From Methylobacterium sp. E-066 (GTDB lineage Bacteria > Pseudomonadota > Alphaproteobacteria > Rhizobiales > Beijerinckiaceae): a stretch of DNA of 64,000 bases. The translations under genes were made by a program, and so were the position numbers. Shown here in pieces: positions 7,485-16,206 of this stretch. The notes below the pieces were generated by a model. The model saw only the letters and a program-made list of their open reading frames with translations. It ran no database searches and had not been told where the DNA came from. Positions within the stretch are counted from its first letter, which is position 1; every line of letters starts with the position of its first letter. The stretch covers positions 22,077-86,076 of the forward strand of contig NZ_JAKSYO010000118.1 in the NCBI RefSeq assembly GCF_022829635.1, read 5' to 3'.

Positions 7485-8705
7485 TCAGCTCCAGGCGTGC
7501 CGCGGCGGCGCGGTGCCGTTCAGGGCGTGGTTGCCGATGTGGAAATACTTCCAGCGGACCGGGTCGTGCAGCGTGTGCGTGCGGGCGTTGCGCCAGTGGC
7601 GGTCGAGGTTGTCGGCCGCCAGAACCGAGCGCGTGCCGGACAGTTCGTGGAGCTTGTCGGCGGCGAGCAGCGCGATCTCCGTGGTCAGCACCTTGGCCTC
7701 GGCCACCGCGACCGCCGTCTCGGTGACCGCGGCGTCGGTCGGCGCGTCCAGGATGGCGTCGATCGCGCGGCCGGCCCGGGCCAGCATGGCCTCGGCCGCG
7801 CGCAGCTTCACGGTGAGGTCGCCGATCTGGTGGATGGTCAGGACATCCTCCGTCGCCTGCGCGCGGCCGCTGTCGATCCATGGCCGGGCGCGCGTCCGGA
7901 TGAAGCGGATCGTCTCGTCGCGGGCGCCGCGCGCGATGCCGAGATCGACCGCCGCCTGGATGAACTGCGAGACCGCCCCGTTCGACGACGGCGCCTCGCC
8001 GCCCCGCCAGGCCGGGATCACGGCCTCGGGTCCCACGCGCACGCCGCGCAGGGTGACATCGCCGCTCGCCGTGGTGCGCTGGCCGAACCCGGACCAGCTG
8101 TCGGTGATCGTGAGGCCGGGCGCGTCGCGGTCCGCGATGGCGAGGTGGACCCGGCCCTCCGGGTCGACCGCGCCGATGTGGATGTAATGCGCAAACAGCG
8201 CGCCGGTGGCGTAGAACTTGTCGCCCTCGACCACGAAGCTCTCGCCGTCGCGGCGCAAGGTCGTCTCGAAGGCGCCGACATGGCGGCTGTTGCGCTCCGA
8301 GAAGGCGTTGCCCAGCCGATAGCCGCGCAGCGCCCGGTCGAACCAGAGCCGCTTCTGCGCCTCGGAGGCCGTGACCCGGATCACGTCGAGCGCCGCGAGA
8401 TGGTTCTGCGGAAGCTGGCCCAGGGATGGGTCGGCGGCCGAGACGAGGGCGATCACCTCCCCCACCGTGACGAAGCTCGCGCCCAGGCCGCCATAGGCCG
8501 CGGGCACCGTGATGCCCCACAGGCCGGAGCCCGAGAACCGATCGAGCTCCGCCACCGGCAGGCGCCGGTCGCGGTCCCGCTCGGCGGCGCCGGTGGCGAA
8601 ATCGGCGGCCAGATCGCGCGCGATCCGCAGCGCCTCGGCCTCGGAGGCGATGCGGTGCGCCTGCGGATGAAGCGCGAATGGCGGTGTCGGCGCGGCGGTC
8701 GGCAT
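7485..8705 (-). CDS. SfnB/DszC-family flavin-dependent monooxygenase (acyl-CoA dehydrogenase fold)
   Basis: Protein of 406 aa with the three-domain acyl-CoA dehydrogenase fold: N-terminal helical domain, beta domain (about residues 125-225: GDKFYATGALFAHYIHIGA, GFGQRTTASGD), C-terminal helical domain. The tail motif LDRHWRNARTHTLHDPVRWK and NGTAPPRH is typical of the SfnB/DszC group, FMNH2-using enzymes tied to sulfur acquisition rather than beta-oxidation. Start at ATG 8705 is chosen because the beginning of the fold follows it; an upstream in-frame ATG at 8780 is possible. It is divergent from a CUT2 ABC transporter across 328 bp and shares a probable theme with the monooxygenases at 14003 and 20316. 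The reaction is inferred. Confidence 0.82.
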   Translation of the reverse strand: MPTAAPTPPFALHPQAHRIASEAEALRIARDLAADFATGAAERDRDRRLPVAELDRFSGSGLWGITVPAAYGGLGASFVTVGEVIALVSAADPSLGQLPQNHLAALDVIRVTASEAQKRLWFDRALRGYRLGNAFSERNSRHVGAFETTLRRDGESFVVEGDKFYATGALFAHYIHIGAVDPEGRVHLAIADRDAPGLTITDSWSGFGQRTTASGDVTLRGVRVGPEAVIPAWRGGEAPSSNGAVSQFIQAAVDLGIARGARDETIRFIRTRARPWIDSGRAQATEDVLTIHQIGDLTVKLRAAEAMLARAGRAIDAILDAPTDAAVTETAVAVAEAKVLTTEIALLAADKLHELSGTRSVLAADNLDRHWRNARTHTLHDPVRWKYFHIGNHALNGTAPPRHAWS

Positions 8706-9033
8706 GGCGGGGTCTCGGGACGGAATCAGGCTGTCGCGGGGGCGTTCAATCCGGGCCGAGCCGGCTGGCGAACCGCGCAACGGGGCGCAAGCGAAAGCAA
8801 ACGTCCGTGCAAGTCAAGCGAGAGGTGGCGCGTCTTGTGTCTCCTGGAAGATGTAGCCGTCCAATAGACATACAATCTGGTCCTGAGCCGAAGTGATTTT
8901 GTCTTGCACGATCGGATCGGGTGAGAATTTTGTTCCAGAAACGCGCGAACAAACCCGATTGATCATCCGGCCAGTTCGGACCGATCTTGATGCGCCACGA
9001 TCGCCCGACCACCCTGCCGGAATTCTGAGAGCC
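8706..9033. other. Divergent intergenic control region of the transporter/monooxygenase block
   Basis: 328 bp between divergent starts, noticeably richer in A+T over 8830-8990 than the flanking genes. TTGCAC at 8904-8909 could be a -35 element toward the plus strand but lacks a strong -10. No gene is supported. This is the most likely place for an activator site controlling both sides. Confidence 0.4.
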
Positions 9034-10053
9034 ATGCCCGAGACGCGCGCGCATCCGTCACGACGCGCCCTGATGCAGATGGGCGCGGCCCTGGGCGCCG
9101 CGTCCCTGGTTCAGGGCGCGGCCCGGGCCGGTGAGGCCGGGCCGGCCGTCGGAGCCGACGAAACGCTGTCGCTGAAGGGCAAGACCATCGCGATCAGCGT
9201 CGCCGGGACGGATCACTTCTTCGACCTCAAGGCCTATCAGGCGCAGGTCGAGACCGTGAAGGAACTCGGCGGCACCCCGATCGGCCTCGATGCCGGGCGC
9301 AGCGACAAGGCCCTGGTCAGCCAGTTGCAGACCCTGGCGACCCAGAAGCCCGACGCCGTCATCCAGACGCTCGGGACCCTGACGGTGGTCGACCCGTGGC
9401 TGAAGAAGCTGCGCCAGGCCGGGATCCCGGTGTTCTCCGTAGACCTGCCCTCGACCAACGTGATCAACACGGCGACCTCGGACAATTTTTCGCTCGGTGC
9501 GCAGCTGGCGCTGCAGCTCGTCTCGGACATCAATGGCCGGGGCAAGATCGTCGTGTTCAACGGCTTCGCCGGCGTCCCGGTCTGCGAGATCCGCTACGCG
9601 CAGCTCAAGACCGTCCTGAAGTATTACCCGGAGGCCAGCATCGTCCAGCCGGAGCTGCGGGACGTAATCCCGAACACGGTGCAGGACGCCTATGGGCAGA
9701 TCACGGCGCTGCTCAGCAAGTATCCCGAAAAAGGCTCGATCGCGGCGATCTGGTCGGCCTGGGACATCCCGCAGCTCGGCGCCACGCAGGCGCTGATCGC
9801 CGCCGGCCGCACCGAGATCCGCACTTACGGCGTCGACGGGACGCCGGAGGTCCTGGCGCTGGTCAAGGATCCGAACGCGCCGGCGGGCGCCGTGGCGGCG
9901 CAGCAGCCCGCCGCGATCGGCCGGACCGCCGTGCTCAACGTCGCCCGCTATCTAACCGGCGACAGGAGCCTGCCATCCCAGACGTTCCTGCCGGCGATCA
10001 TCGCCAACAAGGCGAACGCCGCCGAGGTCCAGCGGCAGCTCGGCCAGGCCTGA
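9034..10053 (+). CDS. CUT2 (ribose-type) ABC transporter substrate-binding protein
   Basis: Periplasmic binding protein of 339 aa, Peripla_BP_4 fold. The N-terminus carries SRRALMQMGAALGAASLVQG, a signal peptide with a twin-arginine pair that may be Tat-directed. The mature part has alternating Rossmann-like segments such as TIAISVAGTDHFF, PDAVIQTLGTLTVVDPW and IRTYGVDGTPEVLALV. The ATG at 9034 is used; the frame is open upstream but has no signal-peptide logic. It is the first gene of a four-gene transporter operon, and the ATPase begins one base after its stop. Ligand unknown: the context of flavin monooxygenases rather than sugar catabolism argues against a simple sugar. Confidence 0.88.
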   Translation: MPETRAHPSRRALMQMGAALGAASLVQGAARAGEAGPAVGADETLSLKGKTIAISVAGTDHFFDLKAYQAQVETVKELGGTPIGLDAGRSDKALVSQLQTLATQKPDAVIQTLGTLTVVDPWLKKLRQAGIPVFSVDLPSTNVINTATSDNFSLGAQLALQLVSDINGRGKIVVFNGFAGVPVCEIRYAQLKTVLKYYPEASIVQPELRDVIPNTVQDAYGQITALLSKYPEKGSIAAIWSAWDIPQLGATQALIAAGRTEIRTYGVDGTPEVLALVKDPNAPAGAVAAQQPAAIGRTAVLNVARYLTGDRSLPSQTFLPAIIANKANAAEVQRQLGQA

Positions 10054-10054
10054 C

Positions 10055-11614
10055 ATGGCCGCCGCCGATCCGACCCGGACGCCGCCGCCCGATCCGCCGC
10101 CGGCCCTCGCGATGCGCGATCTGGTCGTGACCTTCGGGCCGACCCGCGCCCTCGACGGCGCCGCGCTGACCGTCGCGCCGGGGACCATCCACGGGCTGAT
10201 CGGCCAGAACGGGGCCGGCAAGTCGACGCTCATCAAGGTCCTGGCCGGGCTGGTGACGCCCGAAGCCGGGACGGTCGCGCTGCACGGCACCCCGATCGCC
10301 GGGATCACCCCCGGCCGGGTGGAAGAGCTCGGCATCGCGTTCATCCACCAGGAGCGGCTGCTGGTTCCGACCGCCACGGTCGGCGAGGCGCTGTTCCTCG
10401 GCCGCGAGGCCGCGGGGTCGCGCTTCGGCTATCTGTCGGGCGGCCTGCAGAAGCGGGCCGAGGCCGCCATCGCGCGCTTCTTCGGGATACGCCTGCCGCG
10501 GAACGCGCTGATCCGCGACCTCACGATCGCGCAGCAGCAGATCGTGCAGATCACCCGGGCGCTGCTGGCCGAGCCGAAGATCGTGGTCTTCGACGAGCCG
10601 ACGGCGGCGCTCGCCAAGCGCGAGGCGGAGCACCTGTTCGCCGCCATCGCGCGCCTCAAGGCGAACGGCCTGACCACGCTCTACATCTCCCACTACCTCG
10701 CCGAGATCGAGCGCCACTGCGACGCGGTGACGGTGATGCGCAACGGCCGGGACGTCGCTGAGGTCGATCCGCGCCGGACCTCGACGGCGGCGCTCACCCG
10801 CCTGATGGTCGGGCGGGACGTGAGCGACCTCTTCCCGCGCCATCGCGCCGAGCCCGGCGCGCCCGTGCTCGCCCTGGCCGGGGTGAGCGTGCCGCCGGCC
10901 TTGCGCGACGTCTCCTTCGTCCTCCGGCGCGGCGAGGTGCTGGGCCTCACCGGCCTGCTCGGCTCGGGCGCCAAGGAACTCGTCCAGGCGCTGTTCGGCC
11001 TCGCGCCGATCAAGGCCGGCACGGTGACGGTCGACGGGCGGGTCGCGCACGTCGCGAACCCGCACGACGCCGTGCGGCGGGGCCTCGCGCTGGTGCCGGA
11101 GAACCGCCGCGCCCACGGGGTCGCCCTCGACCTCGGCATCCGCGAGAACCTGACGCTGGCGAGCCTCGACCGGGTGAGCCGCCGGGGCTGGCTCGATCGG
11201 GTCCGGGAGCGCGCACAGGCGCTGCGCCTGATCGGCGATCTGCAGATCAAGGCGGCCGGCCCCGAGGCACCGGTCCGGACGCTCAGCGGCGGCAACCAGC
11301 AGAAGGTGGTGCTCGGCAAATGGCTCGCCCGGGAGGCCGGCCTCTATATCCTCGACGAACCGACCATCGGGGTGGATATCGCCGCCAAGGCCGAGATCTA
11401 CCGGCTGATCGCCGGATTGGCCGAGGGCGGGGCCGGCATCCTGCTGCTCTCCACCGATCTCGACGAGCTGCTCGGGATCTGCGACCGCGTGCTCGTCCTG
11501 TATCGCGGGGCGATCGTGTCGGAGCATCCCGCGGCCGGGACCACCGCCGAGAGCCTGCTTAACGCGACCCTGACGGGCGACGGGCCCGGCGCGGAGGCCA
11601 GCCGTGCCGCCTAG
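10055..11614 (+). CDS. CUT2 ABC transporter ATPase (two nucleotide-binding domains)
   Basis: 519 aa with tandem ABC domains, as in RbsA/XylG. Domain 1 (about residues 25-245) has Walker A GQNGAGKST, a diverged signature (LTIAQQQIVQITRA) and Walker B VVFDEPTAAL. Domain 2 (about 270-505) has a degenerate Walker A (GLLGSGAKEL, no GKS/T), the normal state for the second half of CUT2 ATPases, with signature LSGGNQQKVVLGKW and Walker B YILDEPTIGVDI. It starts one base after the binding-protein stop and overlaps the next permease by 11 bp, so translation is probably coupled. Confidence 0.92.
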   Translation: MAAADPTRTPPPDPPPALAMRDLVVTFGPTRALDGAALTVAPGTIHGLIGQNGAGKSTLIKVLAGLVTPEAGTVALHGTPIAGITPGRVEELGIAFIHQERLLVPTATVGEALFLGREAAGSRFGYLSGGLQKRAEAAIARFFGIRLPRNALIRDLTIAQQQIVQITRALLAEPKIVVFDEPTAALAKREAEHLFAAIARLKANGLTTLYISHYLAEIERHCDAVTVMRNGRDVAEVDPRRTSTAALTRLMVGRDVSDLFPRHRAEPGAPVLALAGVSVPPALRDVSFVLRRGEVLGLTGLLGSGAKELVQALFGLAPIKAGTVTVDGRVAHVANPHDAVRRGLALVPENRRAHGVALDLGIRENLTLASLDRVSRRGWLDRVRERAQALRLIGDLQIKAAGPEAPVRTLSGGNQQKVVLGKWLAREAGLYILDEPTIGVDIAAKAEIYRLIAGLAEGGAGILLLSTDLDELLGICDRVLVLYRGAIVSEHPAAGTTAESLLNATLTGDGPGAEASRAA

Positions 11615-12656
11615 CGCAATGGATCGCGGATTCGAGACCGTGCCCAGCATCGCCCTGACGGATCCGGCGGCTGATCCAGACGCATGGCTCGCGGGAGGGG
11701 CGGGAACCCTCGCCGGCCTGCGCAGCGCCGGCAGTTTCCTGTTGGTCCTGGTGGTGCTGGCCGTCTTCGCGGCCCGGGTGCCGGCGTTCCTGGGCACGGC
11801 CAATCTCGGCCTGATCCTGGCGCAATCGAGCGTGCTCGGGATCCTGGGCCTCGGGCTGACGCTGGTGCTGATCACCGGCGGCACGGATGTCGTCGCCGGC
11901 GGCATCGACCTGTCGCTCGCCGGCACCCACGGGCTCTCGGCCGCCGCGTTCGCGGGGCTCAACCAGGCCGGCGCCGGCGATGCCGCCTGCGTGGCCGCGG
12001 CGCTCGGCACCGGTCTCGCGGTCGGCCTCGTGAACGCCATCGCGGTCCTGCGCCTGCGCATCCCGCCGCTGCTCGCGACCCTGGCAACCATGAACATCTG
12101 CGCCGGGCTGGAACTGGTAATCACCGAGAACACCACCATCCCGGCCGCCTCGCCCCTGATCGAGTGGCTCGGCGGCACCGGACCGCTGGACGTGCCGGTC
12201 CTGGGCTACCTCTTGCTCGCCGTGGCGCTGACCCTTGCGGCGAGCTTACGCCTCACCGCGCTCGGCCCGCGCGCCTCCGCGGTCGGCGCCCATCCGGAGG
12301 CCGCCCGCGCCGCCGGCCTCTCGATTGGCCGCTACAGGGCCGGCTCCTATCTCGCGAGCGGGCTGTCCGGCGGCCTGGCCGGCATCGCCTCCGTGGCGTT
12401 CCTCAACAGCGCGACCGGCGGCTCCGCCGACATGCTGCTGCCCGTGGTGGCCACGGCCTTCCTGGGCGTGGTGTTCTCGCGCCGCCTGGTCCCGACCGTC
12501 CCCGGCACGCTGCTCGCGGCCCTGTTCGTCGGCAGCCTGACCAACGGCTTCCAGCTCCTGCACGTCTCGACCTACTGGGTGAACGGCATCGAGGGGGCGC
12601 TGATCCTCGCCGTCGTGGGGGCGACGGCAGCCTCGGCGAAGGGACACGCCGCATGA
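11604..12656 (+). CDS. CUT2 ABC transporter permease, first subunit
   Basis: Hydrophobic protein of 350 aa, RbsC/BPD_transp_2 family, about eight to ten membrane segments. Family marks include GLTLVLITGGTDVVAGGIDL and the C-terminal NGFQLLHVSTYWVNGIEGA. The GTG start at 11604 overlaps the end of the ATPase gene and has GGAGG six bases upstream (11590-11594). It has an unusually long soluble N-terminus (about 45 residues) before TM1. Its stop overlaps the next permease start (ATGA). Confidence 0.9.
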   Translation: MPPSAMDRGFETVPSIALTDPAADPDAWLAGGAGTLAGLRSAGSFLLVLVVLAVFAARVPAFLGTANLGLILAQSSVLGILGLGLTLVLITGGTDVVAGGIDLSLAGTHGLSAAAFAGLNQAGAGDAACVAAALGTGLAVGLVNAIAVLRLRIPPLLATLATMNICAGLELVITENTTIPAASPLIEWLGGTGPLDVPVLGYLLLAVALTLAASLRLTALGPRASAVGAHPEAARAAGLSIGRYRAGSYLASGLSGGLAGIASVAFLNSATGGSADMLLPVVATAFLGVVFSRRLVPTVPGTLLAALFVGSLTNGFQLLHVSTYWVNGIEGALILAVVGATAASAKGHAA

Positions 12657-13639
12657 GCCTCGTCACGGTGGAACGCCGCCGCCTCGCCCTGCCCGCCGCG
12701 GAGATCGTGCGGTTCGGCATCCCGATCGCGCTGGTGCTCGTCCTCGTCGCCTTCTCCGCCGCGGCGCCGGGCTTCCTCACGGTGGCGAACGTCACCGGCG
12801 TGCTGGTCAACAATGTCGCCCTGGCGGCGATCGTGGCCATCGCCATGACGCTCGCCGTCGCCGCGGGCGGCACCGACCTGTCGGTCGGGACCGCCGTCGA
12901 TCTCGGCAGCCTGGCCTTCATCACGGCGATCGGCGCCGGCCAGCCGGTCGCCCTGGCCGGCCTCTACGGGCTGCTCGCCGGGATCGGCACCGGGCTGTTC
13001 AACGCGCTGCTGATCGCCCGGCTGTCGATCACGCCGTTCCTGGCGACCCTCGGCACGCTGTTCATCGGCCACAGCCTGCAGCAGCTGACCACCGATGGCG
13101 GCAACCCGGTCTACGTCCCGGCCGACCGCATCCCGGCCGCGCTGGCCGTCCTCGGCCACGGCGCCGTCCTCGGCGTGCCGCTCGCGCTCTGGCTGGTGCT
13201 GATCCTGGGCGTCGGCGCACGGCTGCTGCTCGAGCGCACGCGCTTCGGACGCGAGGTGCTGGCGGTCGGGACCCAAGTGGAGGTGGCGATCCATTCCGGC
13301 CTGCCGGTGCGGCGGATCCTGGCGCTGGTCTACGTGGCGAGCGCGGCCGTTGCGGCGCTCGCCGGCATCCTGCTCTCGGCGCATGTGAACGCCTACGTGC
13401 CGTATGCCGGCAACGCCTACCTGCTCGACAGCATCGGGGCCGCCTTCATCGGGACCTCGCTCAGCCGGAACCGCCGGCCCAACATCCCCGGCACGATCCT
13501 GGGCGTCGTGCTGTTCGCCTTCGTGACCAACGGCCTGCTGCTCGTCGGCTGGAATTTCTACTGGCAGCAGGTCGGCACCGGCGTGCTGATCTTTTCGACC
13601 CTGGCCCTCGCCTTCGCGGGACCGCGCCTGCACGCCTGA
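12653..13639 (+). CDS. CUT2 ABC transporter permease, second subunit
   Basis: 328 aa, RbsC/BPD_transp_2 family, paralogous to the preceding gene, so the transporter is probably a heterodimeric permease. Marks include IAMTLAVAAGGTDLSVG, a soluble-loop region ERTRFGREVLAVGTQVEVA and NGLLLVGWNFYWQQVGTGVL. ATG at 12653 overlaps the upstream stop by four bases (ATGA). Last gene of the first transporter operon; a 363-bp gap follows. Confidence 0.9.
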   Translation: MSLVTVERRRLALPAAEIVRFGIPIALVLVLVAFSAAAPGFLTVANVTGVLVNNVALAAIVAIAMTLAVAAGGTDLSVGTAVDLGSLAFITAIGAGQPVALAGLYGLLAGIGTGLFNALLIARLSITPFLATLGTLFIGHSLQQLTTDGGNPVYVPADRIPAALAVLGHGAVLGVPLALWLVLILGVGARLLLERTRFGREVLAVGTQVEVAIHSGLPVRRILALVYVASAAVAALAGILLSAHVNAYVPYAGNAYLLDSIGAAFIGTSLSRNRRPNIPGTILGVVLFAFVTNGLLLVGWNFYWQQVGTGVLIFSTLALAFAGPRLHA

Positions 13640-14002
13640 TCGGGAAGACGTTTTTGCGCGGGAGCGCGCGGCATCGAAGCCGGCCGCGGCTCGGAGATCG
13701 CGCCCCGTCCTACCGCAGGCGACAATAAGAAAACCTTCTTTCGCGCCGCTCGCGAAATAAAGCAGGCCGTTTCATTGACGACTCGGCAGATGCAACGCAA
13801 ACATTCCACGGCACAACGACGAATTTGTCCTCACAATATGCCTGATCGATGGATGATCTGAGAAGCAATCAGCTTCTCGGCAGGGCGATCAACACCATTC
13901 TTGCCTGGATACAGCGGCGCGTCGGTCGCTCGTCTTACCCTGTCTGATACGGCACGCGGGTGCCGCGCGCTGCCGACCCCCGAACCGGACCACACGCCCT
14001 CC
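13640..14002. other. Intergenic region before the monooxygenase/LIV transporter operon
   Basis: 363 bp with no supported gene and a clear rise in A+T. TTGACG (13775-13780) could be a -35 element for the plus strand, with only a weak -10 (around 13798). A perfect dyad GAGAAGC-AATCA-GCTTCTC lies at 13860-13878, about 125 bp before the monooxygenase start, and could be an operator or an RNA hairpin. Confidence 0.45.
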
Positions 14003-15412
14003 ATGACCCGCCAGATCCGCTTCAACGCCTTCGACATGAACTGCGTGGGCCACCAGTCGCCGGGGCTGTGGGCGCATCCGCGGGACCGCTCCTGGCAGTA
14101 CAAGGACTTGGAATACTGGCAGGATCTGGCCCGGACTCTCGAACGGGGCATCTTCGACGGGATCTTCATCGCCGACGTCGTCGGCTATTACGACGTCTAC
14201 AAGGGCTCGAACTGGCACGCCCTGCATCAGGCGGCGCAGATCCCGGTCAACGATCCGCTCCAGCTCGCCGCCCCGATCGCGCTGGCGACCGAGCATCTCG
14301 GCATCGGCATCACCGCCTCGACCTCGTTCGAGCACCCCTACACCTTCGCGCGCCGGCTCTCGACGGCCGACCATCACACCAAGGGACGGGTCGGCTGGAA
14401 CATCGTCACCTCGTATCTCGAGAGCGGCGCGAAGAATGTCGGCCAGGACGGCCTGAAGCGCCACGACAACCGCTACGAAGTCGCGGCGGAATATGTCGAG
14501 GTGCTCTACAAGCTGTTCGAGGGCAGCTGGGAGGACGGCGCGGTCCTGCGGGATCGGGAGCGGCGGATCTTCACCGACCCGTCCAAGGTCCACGAGATCG
14601 GGCATCGCGGCCGCCATTTCACGGTGCCGGGCTACCATCTCTGCGAGCCCTCACCGCAGCGCACGCCGGTGCTCTACCAGGCCGGCGCCTCGGGGCCCGG
14701 CAAGGCGTTCGCGGGGCATCACGCCGAATGCGTGTTCGTGGCTGCGCCCCTGAAGCCGATGCTGAAGGCCTATGTCGCCGATGTGCGCGCGCAGGCCCAG
14801 GCCGCCGGGCGCTCGCCCCGCGACGTGCTGATCTACAACCTCACCACCGTGATCGTCGCCGAGACCGACGCGGCCGCGCAGAAGAAGTTCGAGGACTACC
14901 GGTCCTACGCGTCCTGCGACGGCGCGCTGGTGTTCATGTCGGGCTGGAGCGGCATCGATTTCGGGCAGTACGCGCCGACCGACCTCGTCAAGAAGGTCGA
15001 GACCAACGCCATCGTGTCGATGGTCGAGCATTTCTCGTCCGCGGAGAACCCCTGGTCGATCGCCGAGCTCGCCCGGTGGGGCGGCATCGGCGGCGTCGGC
15101 CCGGTCTTCGTCGGCTCGCCCGCGACCGTCGCCGACATCCTGCAGGAATGGGTCGCGGAGACCGATGTCGACGGGTTCAACCTCGCCTACGCCGTGACGC
15201 CCGAGAGCTTCGAGGATGCGGTCAACCTGCTGGTGCCCGAGCTCCAGCGCCGCGGCGCCTATCCGAAGGCCTACCGCCCCGGGACGCTGCGCGAAAAGCT
15301 GTTCGGCCGCGGGCCGTATCTGCCGGAGACGCATCCGGCCCACGGATTCCGCGACATCGAGGCCGTGAAGGCCCGCGAGGCGGCGCTTCGCCCCGCCGCT
15401 GCGGCCGAGTGA
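14003..15412 (+). CDS. NtaA/DmoA-family FMN-dependent monooxygenase (luciferase-like)
   Basis: 469 aa bacterial-luciferase-like TIM-barrel enzyme of the nitrilotriacetate/dimethylsulfide monooxygenase group, which uses FMNH2 and O2 to cleave C-S or C-N bonds. Visible family segments are FNAFDMNCVGHQSPGLW, GIFDGIFIADVVGYYDVY, TASTSFEHPYTFARR, GRVGWNIVTSYLES, RYEVAAEYVEVLYKLFEGSW and FHVGPVFVGSP-like GVGPVFVGSPATVAD. ATG 14003 begins the homology; upstream in-frame codons are not conserved-looking. It heads an operon with five LIV transporter genes, an SfnB-like gene and a second sugar-type binding protein, so the transported compound is probably its substrate. A partner flavin reductase is not in the window. 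Confidence 0.87.
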   Translation: MTRQIRFNAFDMNCVGHQSPGLWAHPRDRSWQYKDLEYWQDLARTLERGIFDGIFIADVVGYYDVYKGSNWHALHQAAQIPVNDPLQLAAPIALATEHLGIGITASTSFEHPYTFARRLSTADHHTKGRVGWNIVTSYLESGAKNVGQDGLKRHDNRYEVAAEYVEVLYKLFEGSWEDGAVLRDRERRIFTDPSKVHEIGHRGRHFTVPGYHLCEPSPQRTPVLYQAGASGPGKAFAGHHAECVFVAAPLKPMLKAYVADVRAQAQAAGRSPRDVLIYNLTTVIVAETDAAAQKKFEDYRSYASCDGALVFMSGWSGIDFGQYAPTDLVKKVETNAIVSMVEHFSSAENPWSIAELARWGGIGGVGPVFVGSPATVADILQEWVAETDVDGFNLAYAVTPESFEDAVNLLVPELQRRGAYPKAYRPGTLREKLFGRGPYLPETHPAHGFRDIEAVKAREAALRPAAAAE

Positions 15413-15420
15413 GGCCGGCC

Positions 15421-16206
15421 TTGTCCGACACGATCCTCGAACTCACCGATGTCTCGCTGGCGTTCAAGGGCATCAAGGCGATCAACGGCTTGAGCTTCGC
15501 GGTCCGGCGCGGCGAGATCTGCGCGCTGATCGGCCCGAACGGAGCCGGCAAGAGTTCGCTGCTCAACATCCTCAACGGGGTTTACCGGGCGGAGTCCGGC
15601 ACGGTCGTGTTCGAGGGCGAGCATTTCCACCGCATGGAGCCGATGAAAGCCGCGCGGCGCGGCATCGGCCGCAGCTTCCAGAACAATGCGCTGTTCTCAG
15701 GCATGAGCGTGCTCGACAACGTGATCGTCGGCCTGTCGCGACACGCGAAGGCGACGCTCGTCGAGGAGGCCCTGCGCTTGCCCCGCGCCTCGACACAGGA
15801 GGCCGCGTTCCGCGAGAGGGCTCGCGAGGTGCTGCACCTGTTCGACCTCGATCTTCATGCCGGCACGGTCGTCGGTACGCTGCCTTATGGCGTCCAGAAG
15901 AAGGTCGAACTCGCCCGCGCCATCGTCGCGAAACCCACGCTCCTTCTACTCGACGAGCCGCTGGCGGGCATGAACGCGCGCGAAAAGGAAGAGATCGCCG
16001 CGATCATCGGACGGCTGAACCGCGACCTGAAGCTGACCATCGTGCTCATTGAACACGATATCGGGATCGTGCTTCGGCTCGCCGACCACGTCGTCGTTCT
16101 CGACTACGGGCGCAAGCTTGCCGACGGCCCGCCCGAGACCATCCGCAGCAACCCTGACGTGATCGCCGCCTATATCGGCTCGGACCGTGCGGAGAGGGCC
16201 GCATGA
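15421..16206 (+). CDS. Branched-chain-type ABC transporter ATPase (LivG-like)
   Basis: 261 aa ABC ATPase of the HAAT/LIV family. Walker A is GPNGAGKSS, the Q-loop is GRSFQN, the signature position reads LPYGVQKKVELARA (diverged from LSGGQ, as often in LivG), Walker B LLLLDEPLAGMN, H-loop IEHDIG. TTG at 15421 is preferred because GAGTGAGG lies six bases upstream. A GTG at 15409 overlapping the upstream stop (GTGA) is the alternative. It overlaps the following permease by four bases. Confidence 0.9.
   Translation: MSDTILELTDVSLAFKGIKAINGLSFAVRRGEICALIGPNGAGKSSLLNILNGVYRAESGTVVFEGEHFHRMEPMKAARRGIGRSFQNNALFSGMSVLDNVIVGLSRHAKATLVEEALRLPRASTQEAAFRERAREVLHLFDLDLHAGTVVGTLPYGVQKKVELARAIVAKPTLLLLDEPLAGMNAREKEEIAAIIGRLNRDLKLTIVLIEHDIGIVLRLADHVVVLDYGRKLADGPPETIRSNPDVIAAYIGSDRAERAA

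Noticed and set aside
3958..8520. A 1520-codon open frame on the minus strand
   Set aside because: It is an out-of-frame shadow of the RND pump and SfnB-like genes, with Arg/Pro-rich low-complexity translation and no homology.
9034..13639. Riboswitch or RNA leader ahead of the ABC operons
   Set aside because: I looked for cobalamin, SAM, TPP and glycine aptamer cores in the leaders at 8706-9033 and 13640-14002 and saw none.
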